From: Trichopria drosophilae
Taxonomy: Eukaryota; Arthropoda; Insecta; Hymenoptera; Diapriidae
Assembly (NCBI GenBank): GCA_030407085.1
Contig: CM059586.1
Coordinates: forward strand, 34,893,501-34,957,500
Direction of reading: 5' to 3'
DNA: 64,000 nucleotides
Both the position numbers and the translations under genes were made by a program. Positions 1 to 10,503 of the stretch are shown in pieces. Position 1 is the first letter of the stretch. Every line of letters begins with the position of its first letter. Under the pieces are notes generated by a model. The model was not told where the DNA came from. It was given only the letters and a program-made list of their open reading frames with translations, and did no database searches.

Positions 1-681
1 GGTCGCACCTAGGCCAAACCAAAGTAATGTCACTGTGTTTCACTGATTCCTTCTGAAATTTCTGTTACAGTTTCGTAATTTTCTGAGGATTTAGTAAAAT
101 TTTGTTACTTCGGTAACATAAAAGTATCCGAAATTTCTGAATATTTTTAACAGTGTAATCAGCGACCCCGAAAACCTCCTTGTAACAAGTGTCAAGAAAA
201 ATTATTGGAATTTAGAAAATGTGTCCGCCATATTGAATCCGCCATTTTAAATTTTCGAAATCTGACTTCAGATTCGTAATCGGCATCCCGAAAAAACCCT
301 ATGCACTAAATTACATTCAAATCTAACTAAATTTCTTCTAACACATTTTGGGCACTTTTTGTAAAATTCTCGCCGCAGCGAAGGGGTTAATGCAAAAATA
401 AATATTTTCTTGATCCCTTGGTCGAAAGTACATAGTTTCGTTGTTGTTTTTAATAGCGAAAGGACTACATTTCTGTTAGAAAAGGCAACAACTTGTACTA
501 TTGAAACCGATGACGATACTAAGTACTCTTCCTTGAGATCAAGAAAAATAGTATACAGCACACAAGACTAAAGGCCAGCCGCTACGTGAAATCGACTTCG
601 TCTTGGACGCCAACTTCCAACAATGACAGAACTTTCGTCTTTTGTATCGTAATGTACTATTAATATACAAAATGTTCTTAC
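1..681. other. Dispersed 'GCCAT-pair' repeat plus unexplained DNA downstream of ERLEC1 exon 5
   Basis: About 150-310 holds one copy of a dispersed repeat found at least ten times in the window (ATCAGCGACCCCGAAAACC followed by the CCGCCAT pair at 225-249). The remaining bases show no recognisable exon apart from the open extension of ERLEC1 exon 5 down to 568. Confidence 0.5.
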
Positions 682-843
682 CCCAAATAAACAGTTGTTT
701 CCACCAAGAAAACTGTGGATTGGACTAACTTTTGCCAAATTCACTCCTTGCTCCCCAGTTACTGATGTAATGGCATCACTGATGTAAGTTTTATCTGTGG
801 TATCAATTGGATGAATTTCTACACGAACTCTGGTCTCTCCATC
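682..843 (-). CDS. ERLEC1: ERLEC1 exon 5 (start of MRH domain 2)
   Basis: Fifty-four codons from acceptor TTATTATAG to donor GGG|GTAAGA. It ends SPIHSFLGGNNCLFG, aligning with the family's MRH2 opening (x-FL-G-x-C-F-G). The frame also stays open through the donor to a TAG at 568-570, and that extension still resembles MRH2 further along (DTKDESSVIVGSW), so splice versus read-through is unsettled. Confidence 0.7.
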
Positions 844-3800
844 CTATAATAATAACACTATGATCAAATGAATAAATCACTTATAGTTGAAAACATTTGG
901 TTATAAATAAATACAAGAGATGAGTCAAACATTTATGAGTAATTCTGCGATACTTTTAATATTCAGAAAACTGTCTATTTAGAAAATGTCGGAAAATATC
1001 ATCAGATAATGATGACGGAAAATAATTAGCTTTTCATGAAAAAAAATTGGAATGCATTATATTTAAAAGTTTAGGTGGGAAAAATCTCATATAATTTTCT
1101 TTTTTCGGATCAAAAATAAAATGTTTTTGTCAACAACAGCAAAAATTTGTCTGTATCATTTATTATTGTACTTGTAATATATGTAATTCTTAAAAAGGTG
1201 CCGCTGAAATAAAATATAACCAGGGTTAGATAAGTTAATTTTTTTTTAATTAAGCCCTATAGGCCTAAGTTGTCAATATTCTAAGTTGAAATCGGTCAAT
1301 ATTCGGTCGAATTAATGTCGACATGACCTATACAAAATTAATTGGTCAATTTTTGCACAAATCGACCGTCGACTTTCGGTCAACTTTTGCACAAATTGAC
1401 CATTTATATTTTGGGTCAACTTCCGGTCGATTTTTTAGAAATCAACTGAGTATTGATTCAGACAAAAAAACATTATTCGGTCAACTTCATAAAAGTCAAC
1501 TGAAAATCAACCAGTTAAATTTTTGATCAACTTGCGGTCGAATTTTACCAAATCGACCGATTATAGACTCAATAAAAAAACCGTTCTTCGGTCAATTTTA
1601 GGTAAACTTTGTAAAAGAGAGTTTAGCGTCGACATTAAAAAAGTTTCGACCTTTCGATCGGTTACATAACAGTTACTCTTTCATATAAAAGTTAAAACTT
1701 AAAAGTTAAAACTTAACATTTAAAAAATAAGAAGTTAAAACTTAAAACTTAAAAGTTAAGAAGTTAAAAGTTGAAACTAAAAAAGTTGTTAAAACTTAAA
1801 ACTTTAAAGTTAAAAGTTGAAAAGTTAAAACTTAAAACGTAAAAGTTAAAAATTAAGAAGTTCAAAGTTCAAACTTAATAGTTAAAAAGTTATGAAGTTA
1901 AGAAGTTAAAACTTAAAAGTTAAGAAGTTAAATTTAAAAGTTAAAAATTAAAACTTAAAACTTAAAAATTTAAGAAGTTAAAACTTAAAACGTAAAAGTT
2001 AAAAAGTTAAAACTTAACAGTTAAAAAGTTAAGAAGTTAAAACTTAAAACTTAAAAGTTAAGAAGTTAAATTTAAAAGTTAAAAATTAAAACTTAAATGT
2101 TAAGAAGTTGAAAGTTAAAACTTTAAGGTTAAAAGTTAAAAAGTTATAATTTAAAACGTAAAAATTAAAAAAATAAGAAGTTAAAACTAAAAAAGTTTAA
2201 AAGTTAAAACATTAAAGTTAAAACTTAAAAAGTTAAGAAGTTAAAAGTTAAAACTAAAAATGTTTAAAAGGTAAACTAAAAAAGTTAAAAAGTTAAGAAG
2301 TTAAAAGTTAAAAAGATAACAAGTTAAAAGTTAAAAGTTAAAAATATAAAAAGGTAAAAGTTAAAAGTTAAAAATTAAAACTTTAAAGTTAAAACTTAAA
2401 ACGTAAAAGTTAAAAATTAAGAAGTTCAAAGTTCAAACTTAATAGTTAAAAAGTTATGAAGTTAAGAAGTTAAAACTTAAAAGTTAAGAAGTTAAATTTA
2501 AAAGTTAAAAATTAAAACTTAAAACTTAAAAATTTAAGAAGTTAAAACTTAAAACGTAAAAGTTAAAAAGTTAAAACTTAACAGTTAAAAAGTTAAGAAG
2601 TTAAAACTTAACAGTTAAAAAGTTAAGAAGTTAAAACTTAAAACTTAAAAGTTAAGAAGTTAAATTTAAAAGTTAAAAATTAAAACTTAAATGTTAAGAA
2701 GTTGAAAGTTAAAACTTTAAGGTTAAAAGTTAAAAAGTTATAACTTAAAACGTAAAAATTAAAAAAATAAGAAGTTAAAATTAAAAGTTAAAACTAAAAA
2801 AGTTTAAAAGTTAAAACATTAAAGTTAAAACTTAAAAATTTAAGAAGTTAAAAGTTAAAACTAAAAATGTTTAAAAGGTAAACTAAAAAAGTTTAAAAGT
2901 TTAAACTTTAAAGTTAAAACTAAAAAAGTTAAAAAGTTAAGAAGTTAAAAGTTAAAAAGATAACAAGTTAAAAGTTAAAAGTTAAAAATATAAAAAGTTA
3001 AAAGGTAAAAGTTAAAAGTTAAAACTTAAAACTTAAAACTTAAAAAGTGAAAAGTTAGAAATAATTAAACTTAATTAAGTTAAGTTAAAAATTAAAAGTA
3101 AACATAATTAAGTTTAGTTAAAAGTTAACGATCTAAAAAGCAATTAAGTTAAGTTAATATTAATTAACTCTTTAATTTTTAACTTTTTAATTTCCTACTA
3201 CCCAACCCTGATAAAAATAAAGAAAACTATGTTTTCATAACAAATCAATTTTTGCAGATTTCATCGTAAAAAAAAAAATGCGAGTAAAGTTTTCAACAAA
3301 AAATGCACTAATATGTTCTTTTTATAAAAATGTTGCAAACTACACTTTTTCAATTACCGTGCCACTTTATTTGAAAAAAATGATGAGGTCTTTAAAAGCT
3401 ACCTGTGCCGTTCGTATAGAAAATTGTTAATTTTTATGGGCACTATTAAAAGTATCGTGGAATTACTCTTATATTATATGCATCATAAATTAACTTAGTG
3501 AAATGGAAATTTGATTGACAATTTACTTTGTTGAAAATTACCACATTTAAATGATTTCTTGTGAAGTGTGCGAGAATGTTATACTGTTATAAAATGTAAT
3601 AAGCTTTTTAACTGCGAGTCTTTTTGAAATTTCATGTATTTACAAGTAATAGAAGGTAACACATTGGTAAAAGTCGATCTGATATGTTATTAAAAACACA
3701 GATGATTATTGAAGAACAAATTACGGAATGAGCAATATTAGTGTTAAAAAATACAAAAACTAATTGAAAGAGCTTAATAGAAATAAAAATTAATAATCAG

Positions 3801-6800
3801 CTCTTGCAATTCATTTAGTGCATCTGTTATTAAAATGAACAATGTGGAATTTATGACCAGGTACGAAAAGTGGAGAAAAGTGAATTATTTGTGAAAACAA
3901 AAGACAAAACCTGTCTTTGAAAGATAAAAATATTCTGACCTGACTATCCTTATCTACACGGATTGTGTAGACTTTCGGGGACATCTCATCCTGTGTAACA
4001 GACAAGTAGCTCTTAATTTTAAACGTTACAGGACTCTCTCGAACTTTAACTCCGATCTATATTTTCAGGGAATGTCATTGACGATGGGAAACGAGTAAAC
4101 TAAAACATAATCCTCGACAAATTTTGAAAACGAAGTAAAATTTGAATTAAGAATATTGTTTTTCATAAATGTGTTTACAATGAGATTAAAAATAAAAATG
4201 TCTTGTAAATACAGTTAATTTTTTACAGAAATAGATTAGGTTTACTCAAGTATCAGATTGTTTATAAAGGGTTATAATAATAAAATGTCTTTAATAATCC
4301 TTAATTACTTTTGTATTTAATATTTTAAAACTTTTTACTGTAAAATGAAAAAATAATTTTATAAATGAAAAAAGTATTGTACAACATAAATCCTCATTAT
4401 AAAAAAGAATATATTTAGTAAAATGTTGATTATACCGTAACTTTCTGATGACGCAATTTGAAACTTTCAGCCTCCATCGTCATCATTGCTCGAGGTTTCT
4501 TAGCAGCATTTCCTACAGGTCGACAATCAATTTCATTCTCACCCATATCTTGTGGACGATAGTCAGGATGACTACAAAGCAGAGGCGTAAGAACAATTGC
4601 TTCATACTCGCATGTTGAAGTTTCTTTTAAAGAATAAATTTCCAGTTTACTATGTTGATAACAGACATAAAGCAACTTGATAGATCGTGGTTTTCCATTT
4701 AAATCACAGGTTGTGCCTTCGGTCATTTCAATTTCCACATACGGTACATTGACTCCCTCGACTTTCTTCGTAGGAATATCTTTTTTATCCGTCTGAGAAT
4801 ACTTTCCATATTCTGCTATAAATTTTACTTTATTTAGTACATCAAATGTACCAAGGTCGTATTCCTGAACCTTTACTTTTTTCCCATCCCTCTCTTCGTG
4901 ATATTGACGTACATAGCGGCCGTGACATAGTTCGTAAGTCCAATAAGGCTCTAACTGAAAGAACAATTTTTTGAAACTTAATTTTCGTGTTATGACGAGG
5001 AAATGTTGCATAAAGCGGTTTTGAAAAAAGAACTTGAATGTTAAAAATATTTGAGGATAATAAATCTATATAATAGTAACTAAGAAGTATTCAGAAAAAC
5101 TATAAAATTAATTTTTGCGTGTATTATTTACATATTATATTTTAAAAGTAAATTCCACATTGAAAAGAAACATAATAGTTACTTGTATCATTACATTCTA
5201 TTTTTTTGTACACTTTAACCCTGTAATTTTACCAGGGTTGGGTAGTAGGAAATTAAAAAGTTAAAAGTTAAGTTGAAAGTTAATTAATATTAACTTATCT
5301 TAATTACATTTTAGATCGTTAACTTTTAACTCAACTTAATTAAGTTTACTTTTAACTTTGTAACTTTTTAACGTTTTAACTTTTAAGTTATAAGTTTTAA
5401 CTTCTTAACTTTTAAACTTTTTAATTTTCAACTTCTTAACTGTTTAACTTTTAATTTTTTAACTTTTAACTTCTTAACTTTCAATTTTTTAACTTTTAAG
5501 TTTTAACTTCTTAACTTTTTAACTTTTTAGGTTTTAACTTTTAACCTCTTAATTTTAAAATGTTTAACTTCTTATCTTTTTAACTTTTAAGTTTTAACTT
5601 CTTACCTTTGTAACAGTTTAAGTTTTAACTTTTTAACATTTTAACTTTTAAGTTTTAAGTTTTACCTTTTTAAATTTTAACTTCTTAACTGTTTAACAGT
5701 TTAAGTTTTAATTTTTTAATTTTAACTTTAAAGTTTGAACTTTTAATTTTTTAACTATTAAGTTTTAACTTTTAAGTATTTTCTTTTAACTTCTTAACTT
5801 TTTAGCTTTCAAGTTTTAAGTTTTACCTTTTAAACTTTTAACTTTAAAGTTTTAACTTTAACTATTAAGTTTTATCTTTTTAACTTTTAAGTTTTAAATT
5901 TTACCTTTTAAAAATTAAATAAAATCATGTAATTATTAACTTCTTACCTTTCTAACTTTTAAGTTTTACCTTTAAAACTTTTAACTTTTCACTTCTTAAC
6001 TTTTTAACTTTTTAAGTTTTAAGTTTTAACTTCTTAATTTTTTAATTTTTAACTTTTAACTTCTTAACTTTTTAACTTTTAAGTTTTAAGATTTACCTTT
6101 TAAACTTTTAAATTTTTAACTTCTTAACGTTTTAACTTCCTACCTTTGTAACAGTTTAAGTTTTAACTTTTAACTTCTCATCTTTTTAACTTTAAACTTT
6201 TAACTTCTTAACATTTTAACTTTTAAATTTTAAGTTTTACCTTTAAAACTTTTAACTTTTTAACTTTTTAACGTTTTAACTTTTAACTTCTTAACTTTTA
6301 ACTTGTAACTTCTTAACTTCTTATCTTTTTAACTTAACTTAATTACTTTTTAGATCGTTAACTTTTAACTTTTCACTTCTTAACTTTTTAACTTTTTAAC
6401 GTTTTAACTTTTAAGTTTTTACTTCTTAACTTTTAACTTTTAACATGAGATAAGGAGAGTCGGGTCAGAATATTTTTATCTTTCGAAGACAGGTTTTGTA
6501 TGTTAGTTTTTACAAATAATTCACTTTTCTCTACCTTTTGTACCTGCGGTCATAAATTCCACATTGTTCATTTTAATAACAAATGAAATAAATGAATTGC
6601 AAGAACTGATTATTAATTTTTATTTCTATTAAGCTCTTTCAATTAGTTTTTGTATTTTTTAACGCTAATATTGCTCATTCTGTAATTTGTTCTTCAATAA
6701 TCATCTGTGTTTTTAATAACTTATCAGATCGACTTTTACCAATGTGTTACCTTCTATTACTTGTAAATACATGAAATTTCAAAAAGACTCGCAGTTAAAA

Positions 6801-9800
6801 AGCTTATTACATTTTATAACAGTATAACATTCTCGCACACTTCACAAGAAATCATTTAAATGTGGTAATTTTCAGCAAAGTAAATTGTCAATCAAATTTC
6901 CATTTCACTAAGTTAATTTATGATGCATATAATATAAGAGTAATTCCACGGTACTTTTAATAGTGCCCATAAAAATTAACAATTTTCTATACGAGCGGCA
7001 CAAGTAGCTTTTAAAGACCTCATCATTTTTTTCAAATAAAGTGGATTGTCAATCAAATTTCCTAGTTACTAAGTTAATTTATGATGCATATAATATAAGA
7101 GTAATTTCACAATACTTTTAATAGTGCCCATAAAATCTAACAATTTTAAAAATCTCATAATTTCTTTCATAAGGGTTGGGTAGTAGGAAATTAAAAAATT
7201 AAGTTAAAAGTTAAAAAGTTAATTAATATTAACTTAACTTAAATACTTTCTAGACCGTTAACTTGTAATTTTTAAGTTCTTAACTTCTTTTAAGTTTTAA
7301 TTTTTAACTTCTTAACAGTTTAACTTTTTAACTTTAAAGTTTTAAATTTTAACTTTTAACTTCTTAACGTTTAACTTTTAAGTTTTAACTTTTAACATTC
7401 ATTTTCGAAATTTTATCGAGCGTTAAAAATACAAAGATTTGATAGTAAAATATTGATGTGAATCGGTCATAAAAATTGAAAGGATAGTCACAATATAATA
7501 AAATAATTTAAAATATATTAAACTTAATAAAATAGTTTAAAATATACTAAACTTAACGTTTCGACCTCTGAATGACCCGCACCAAGAGGTCGAAACATGA
7601 AGTTTAGTATATTTTAAATTATTTTCTTATATCGTGACCATTCTTTTAATGACCGTAGCACATCAATATTTTACTATCAAATCTTTTAACTTTTAACTTC
7701 TTAACTTTTTATCTTTTTAACTTAACTTAATAGAGTTTACTTTTAACTTTTTAACTTTTAACTTTTTAATTTTCTAAATCGTAACATTTAATTTTTATTT
7801 TTAAAATTTTCTAATGGTTAATGTTTAACTTTTAACTGTTAACATTTCTGCCATGCAAAACTGAAATATCATAAAAACATTTGGGGAAAAATGTTCTGCG
7901 AACATCAAAATTGTGACTAATATTATGTCACAATATGTTATTAGCTTCTACGACCAAAATTAATACAAAGATTATAAACCTAGAAATATCAAAATGACAT
8001 TTTACTTGTACAGAAGCACTTCTCCAGACAGTAATCTATAAACATCATAACTTTTTTGGGACAAAAAATGCAGTTACAGTATTTCAGTTTTACACGGTAA
8101 ATTTAAGGGGCTTCTGTAGCCTTCAAAACACATTTGATATTTCTTTTTTACAGATGAAAAGTGTGGATTAAATCATTTCTAAGCCTGTTTAAACATTTCG
8201 ACATTATTACTACAAAATGTAGCATTATACGATGTGATAATACAAATTTCATAAAATTCGATCGAGTATCAGTTGAGAAAAACTTGAAACCAAAAACAGA
8301 TACTCAATCGATAGAAATCTCAATTTCTGACATTTGTATTTTTACTTCGTACAATTTTGATAAGAAATAAAATAAAAAGTATGCATTGTAATATAGACAT
8401 TCGGTAGCCCTTAGTTCCGACGGCTATTTTAAGGGCTTTTCCTCACATTACATGTCTCAGAAGCTAGCAGCCACATCCCAGCAGCCAGATCATGAAATTC
8501 AATTTTGTTATTTTATATTGAACCAATTGAGCTGTTTTTTAAATTAATTAGTAAATATCAATTGATTTCCAATTAAAGAAACAATTTTAATTTAATAGAC
8601 TCGATTTCTTTCAATGTGGCTGCCAACTTCAGTGTCATTCACATTGCCTGGGTCAAATATGTCCTGCCGTTTGAAAATGCTTACAGTTGTGCAATTTATA
8701 AAGTACAATTCGAATTTTCTCTGGGTCGAAAACGATCCATGCGTCTGGATTAAGGGTTGAAATTATTAACTTTTCACTTCTAACTTGTATCTTTTAACTG
8801 TCAACTTTAACTTTTAGCTTTATTCATTTTATTTTTAACCGTTAAGTGTACATTTTTATTTTTCTAGTTTTTTACTTTTAACCGTTTAATATTTAATGTT
8901 TTAATTTTAAACTAACTAACTTTTTAAGTTTTAACTTATAACTTTATTATTAGTTAACGTAACTTCTACTTTAATTAACTAAATTATGATTAACTTTGAA
9001 CTAAACTTAGTTATTTTTTTTGTACAGTTAACTTTAACTAATTAGAGATAATACGAGTATTGATGTTTAACGGCAACAATTAACTAAACTTAGTTATTTT
9101 TTTATATAGTTAACTTCAACTTAACTTAGTTAAAAAAAAAGTTAATTTACCCAACCCTATTATTTACAGATTGTGTTTATATTTTAAAAATAAATTCCAC
9201 ATTGAAAAGAAACATAATAAATGTTTGTTTTTTTGTTTTAAATTTATGTAAATATTATTTGATATCATTACATCCAATTTTTTTGTACACTTTAATCCTG
9301 TAATTTTATTTAATTTCACTACAAAACTAGTGTAATTTATCACTCACAATAAATCCAAATATTTCTAGACAAATAAAACTTATTTGTAAAATTATCTATT
9401 TTTTAAAATAGATCTTTACCTTCAATTAAATGCAATAATCAACATTCAAGTTCAACAAATAACAGTAAGTATATAAGTAAATTTTACCCTATATGAACAG
9501 GTGTTTTTATTGAATAACTTGTAAAGAATCTCAAGGGGATTTGGCCCGGTGTATTCTTCACCAATTTTCCATTCACTCTCAGTTCGGTTTGGAACAAAGC
9601 ACTCATATTTTTCTTTATTTGCTGTCGTTATTAAATAGGGCTCCACAGCTTTATGTGGGTCCTGTAAAAAAACAATAACGTATAATTTCATTCATCGATT
9701 GGCTGTATACATTGAACGTATTGCATAAAAAATATATACCAGAAGTTCGGAGTCACTTTTTCCTGGCCAGTTAATTTTATAAAGAACGGAGTCATCGAAG

Positions 9801-9877
9801 CCTTTTAAATCTTGGCAAAAGGCAATCACAATAAAGTTGATCAAGATGGTGAAAATACACAAACTGAATCCGAGCAT
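682..9877 (-). CDS. ERLEC1: ERLEC1-like endoplasmic reticulum lectin (partial, 3' end not resolved)
   Basis: Five exons join in phase 0 on the minus strand: 9877-9740, 9661-9488, 4954-4436, 4056-3940 and 843-682, about 370 residues. ERLEC1 (XTP3-B) is an ER-lumenal lectin that reads trimmed N-glycans on misfolded proteins through MRH domains and works with the HRD1/SEL1L ERAD complex. The sequence shows an N-terminal signal peptide, the KINWPG segment, KEKYECFVPN, GPNPLEILYKLF, then the first MRH block with YWTYELCHG, RQYHEE and TPLLCSHPDYRP, all typical of this family. The last exon reaches the start of the second MRH domain (IHSFLGGNNCLFG). Vertebrate ERLEC1 is about 480 residues, so roughly 110-130 residues are missing; they lie beyond the window or are damaged (see findings). 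Introns 2 and 4 carry several kb of repeats. Identity is firm; the 3' structure is not. Confidence 0.9.
844..1220. other. ERLEC1: ERLEC1 intron 4, proximal part
   Basis: AT-rich intron sequence between exon 5 and the satellite-bearing element. I see no ORF, hairpin or repeat of note. Confidence 0.6.
1221..3210. repeat. Satellite-bearing element A (AAGTTAA array with CAGGGTTGGGTA-type ends)
   Basis: Bounded by CAGGGTTAGATAAGTTAA at 1221 and TACTACCCAACCCTG ending at 3210, which are inverted versions of one another. The inside begins with about 400 bp rich in GGTCAAC and GGTCGA words (1260-1670). It then runs for 1.5 kb as an irregular array of AAGTTAA, AACTTAA and TTAAAAG words, with at least one long internal duplication (about 1820-2120 recurs at about 2400-2740). 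The CAGGG end sequence resembles hAT-type termini; I could not find a clean 8-bp target duplication. Confidence 0.7.
3211..3939. repeat. Intron 4 segment, left arm of a large inverted duplication
   Basis: About 3362-3953 is repeated in reverse orientation at about 6455-7030 with few differences. It includes the exon 4 donor site and adjoining intron. The strip 3211-3360 is ordinary AT-rich intron. Confidence 0.8.
3940..4056 (-). CDS. ERLEC1: ERLEC1 exon 4 (inter-MRH linker)
   Basis: Thirty-nine codons between acceptor AATATAG and donor CAG|GTCAGA. It encodes a charged, low-conservation linker (IGVKVRESPVTF, then YTIRVDKDSQ) between the MRH domains. Both sites are phase 0. The last bases of this exon plus about 580 bp of the following intron recur inverted at about 6455-7030 (see findings). 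Confidence 0.7.
4436..4954 (-). CDS. ERLEC1: ERLEC1 exon 3 (core of MRH domain 1)
   Basis: 173 codons. The acceptor is TTGTTCTTTCAG; the donor is most likely ACG|GTATAA (AAA|GTTACG two codons earlier is the alternative). It contains the MRH signature YWTYELCHGRYVRQYHEE, the glycan-pocket region GTTCDLNGKPRS, LLYVC, and TSTCEYEAIVLTPLLCSHP with the domain's disulphide cysteines. The WTYE/RQYH pair and the Y-E-A segment are the residues that contact mannose in the family, so MRH1 looks functional. Confidence 0.9.
5122..5232. repeat. Direct repeat flanking the 4-kb insertion block, copy 1
   Basis: Begins ATTATTTACA and ends TGTAATTTTAC exactly where the next CAGGGTTGGG element begins. It is about 110 bp long and recurs at about 9160-9307, where a ~35-bp indel separates otherwise matching segments. 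Confidence 0.65.
5233..6454. repeat. Satellite-bearing element B (TTAACTTTT array)
   Basis: Starts CAGGGTTGGGTAGTAGGAAA at 5233, the reverse complement of the end of element A. It is filled with TTAACTT, TTTTAAC and AAGTTTT words, the complement of the array in element A. It ends abruptly at the inverted ERLEC1 segment, without a matching terminus. Confidence 0.7.
6455..7140 (+). repeat. Inverted copy of ERLEC1 exon 4/intron 4 boundary, plus a short tandem repeat
   Basis: About 6455-7030 is the reverse complement of about 3362-3953, beginning with the last ~13 bp of exon 4 (GATAAGGAGAGTCGGGTCAG versus GATAAGGATAGTCAGGTCAG). About 7035-7140 then repeats about 6885-6990 in direct orientation. 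In this orientation the donor-like GTCAGAAT lies on the plus strand inside intron 2. Confidence 0.85.
7172..9158. repeat. Satellite-bearing element C with internal palindrome
   Basis: Begins AGGGTTGGGTAGTAGGAAAT at 7172 and ends TTTACCCAACCCT at about 9158. TTAACTT words occur at 7190-7400, 7680-7860 and 8760-9150. The centre holds a ~255-bp palindrome and about 850 bp (7870-8760) of unremarkable AT-rich DNA. Confidence 0.65.
7430..7690. repeat. ~255-bp palindrome
   Basis: The outer arms ATTTGATAGTAAAATATTGA and its complement enclose an imperfect stem. The centre carries the perfect inverted pair GTTTCGACCTC / GAGGTCGAAAC with a 17-nt loop. It looks like a short foldback MITE inserted in element C. 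Confidence 0.75.
9160..9307. repeat. Direct repeat flanking the 4-kb insertion block, copy 2
   Basis: Matches 5122-5232 (AAATTCCACATTGAAAAGAA, then TTTTTTGTACACTTTAA, then TGTAATTTTA) with indels. It continues into normal intron 2 sequence, suggesting this is the original copy. Confidence 0.65.
9488..9661 (-). CDS. ERLEC1: ERLEC1 exon 2 (start of MRH domain 1)
   Basis: Fifty-eight codons between acceptor TTTTTTTACAG and donor AGG|GTAAAA. It encodes ITTANKEKYECFVPN and GPNPLEILYKLFNK, then NTCSYR, the conserved lead-in to the sugar-binding part of the first MRH domain. It joins exon 3 (LEPYWTYELCHG) without frame change. Confidence 0.88.
9740..9877 (-). CDS. ERLEC1: ERLEC1 exon 1 (start codon, signal peptide)
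   Basis: Forty-six codons from ATG at 9877 to donor G|GTATAT at 9740. Residues 1-21 form a hydrophobic signal peptide (LCIFTILINFIVIAFC), followed by the mature start QDLKGFDD. The conserved KINWPGK segment near residue 35 matches the family's first MRH start. This is the only ATG upstream of a secretory leader in the frame, which fixes the start. Confidence 0.85.
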
Positions 9878-10503
9878 TGTGATGCATCTATTTGTTTACA
9901 TATTTTTTTTCAAAAGGAACCGAAAGCTACAAGGTAAAAATTATGTTTGAGAAAATCAGACAATTTTTGACAGATGCGGTTTACTTACTAGACATTCTAC
10001 ACATGTAAAACGTCCAGCCATGTTGTTCGCTACGAGGCGATGCAACGCGCATGCTCAATAGAGATACATGGTGACGTGTTCAAAGATGGAGTAACTAGTC
10101 GTGTCTGCGTTCTGTTGGTTCTCGTGTTCAGTAAATTGGAAGATTCCTAATATAGGGGAACTGCTGGAGTGTTCTAGTAATGTTGGGGAACTCGGTTGGC
10201 AACAGTGCGCACTGTACAAAATTCCGGTGTAAAATCACACTGGACGAATTGTAAAATTACACCGCACTGTTGCAGCTCACGTGAAATTGCATTTCTGAGA
10301 GTGGCAAAATTACAATTCTGTTGAGTATTTTACTACGATAAATGTAAATTACTACAAACATTGTAAAATTGTCGTTCTGAGAGTAGGTAATTTTAATTAT
10401 CCACTCTGAGAGTAAAAATCATTTATTTTTGTACCCTGAAACCCTTTGAAAGTAACACAAAGGTAAATAAATAATACCATTAAAAACACTACAAAATATA
10501 TTT
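9878..10503. other. ERLEC1 upstream region and TGTAAAATTAC-rich DNA
   Basis: 9878-10140 is the 5' UTR/promoter side of ERLEC1. 10200-10420 is rich in related words (TGTAAAATTACAC, TTGTAAAATTG, CTGAGAGT) without strict periodicity. The same word type returns at 11220-11440, just right of the foldback element, so that element appears to have split one such patch. Confidence 0.45.
10072..10078 (+). promoter_or_regulatory. UPRE-like TGACGTG upstream of ERLEC1
   Basis: TGACGTG, the core of XBP1/ATF6-type unfolded-protein response elements, lies about 195 bp upstream of the ERLEC1 ATG. A GCGCATGC stretch resembling an NRF1-type site sits about 25 bp away (10047-10054). ERAD genes are classic UPR targets, so the position is meaningful, but a 7-mer can occur by chance. 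Confidence 0.35.

Noticed and set aside
7555..7605. CTGAATGACC...GGTCGAAAC resembling a third hammerhead
   Set aside because: The core would need an extra base (CUGAAUGA), no cleavage triplet or stem I fits, and the sequence forms a perfect competing hairpin GTTTCGACCTC/GAGGTCGAAAC.
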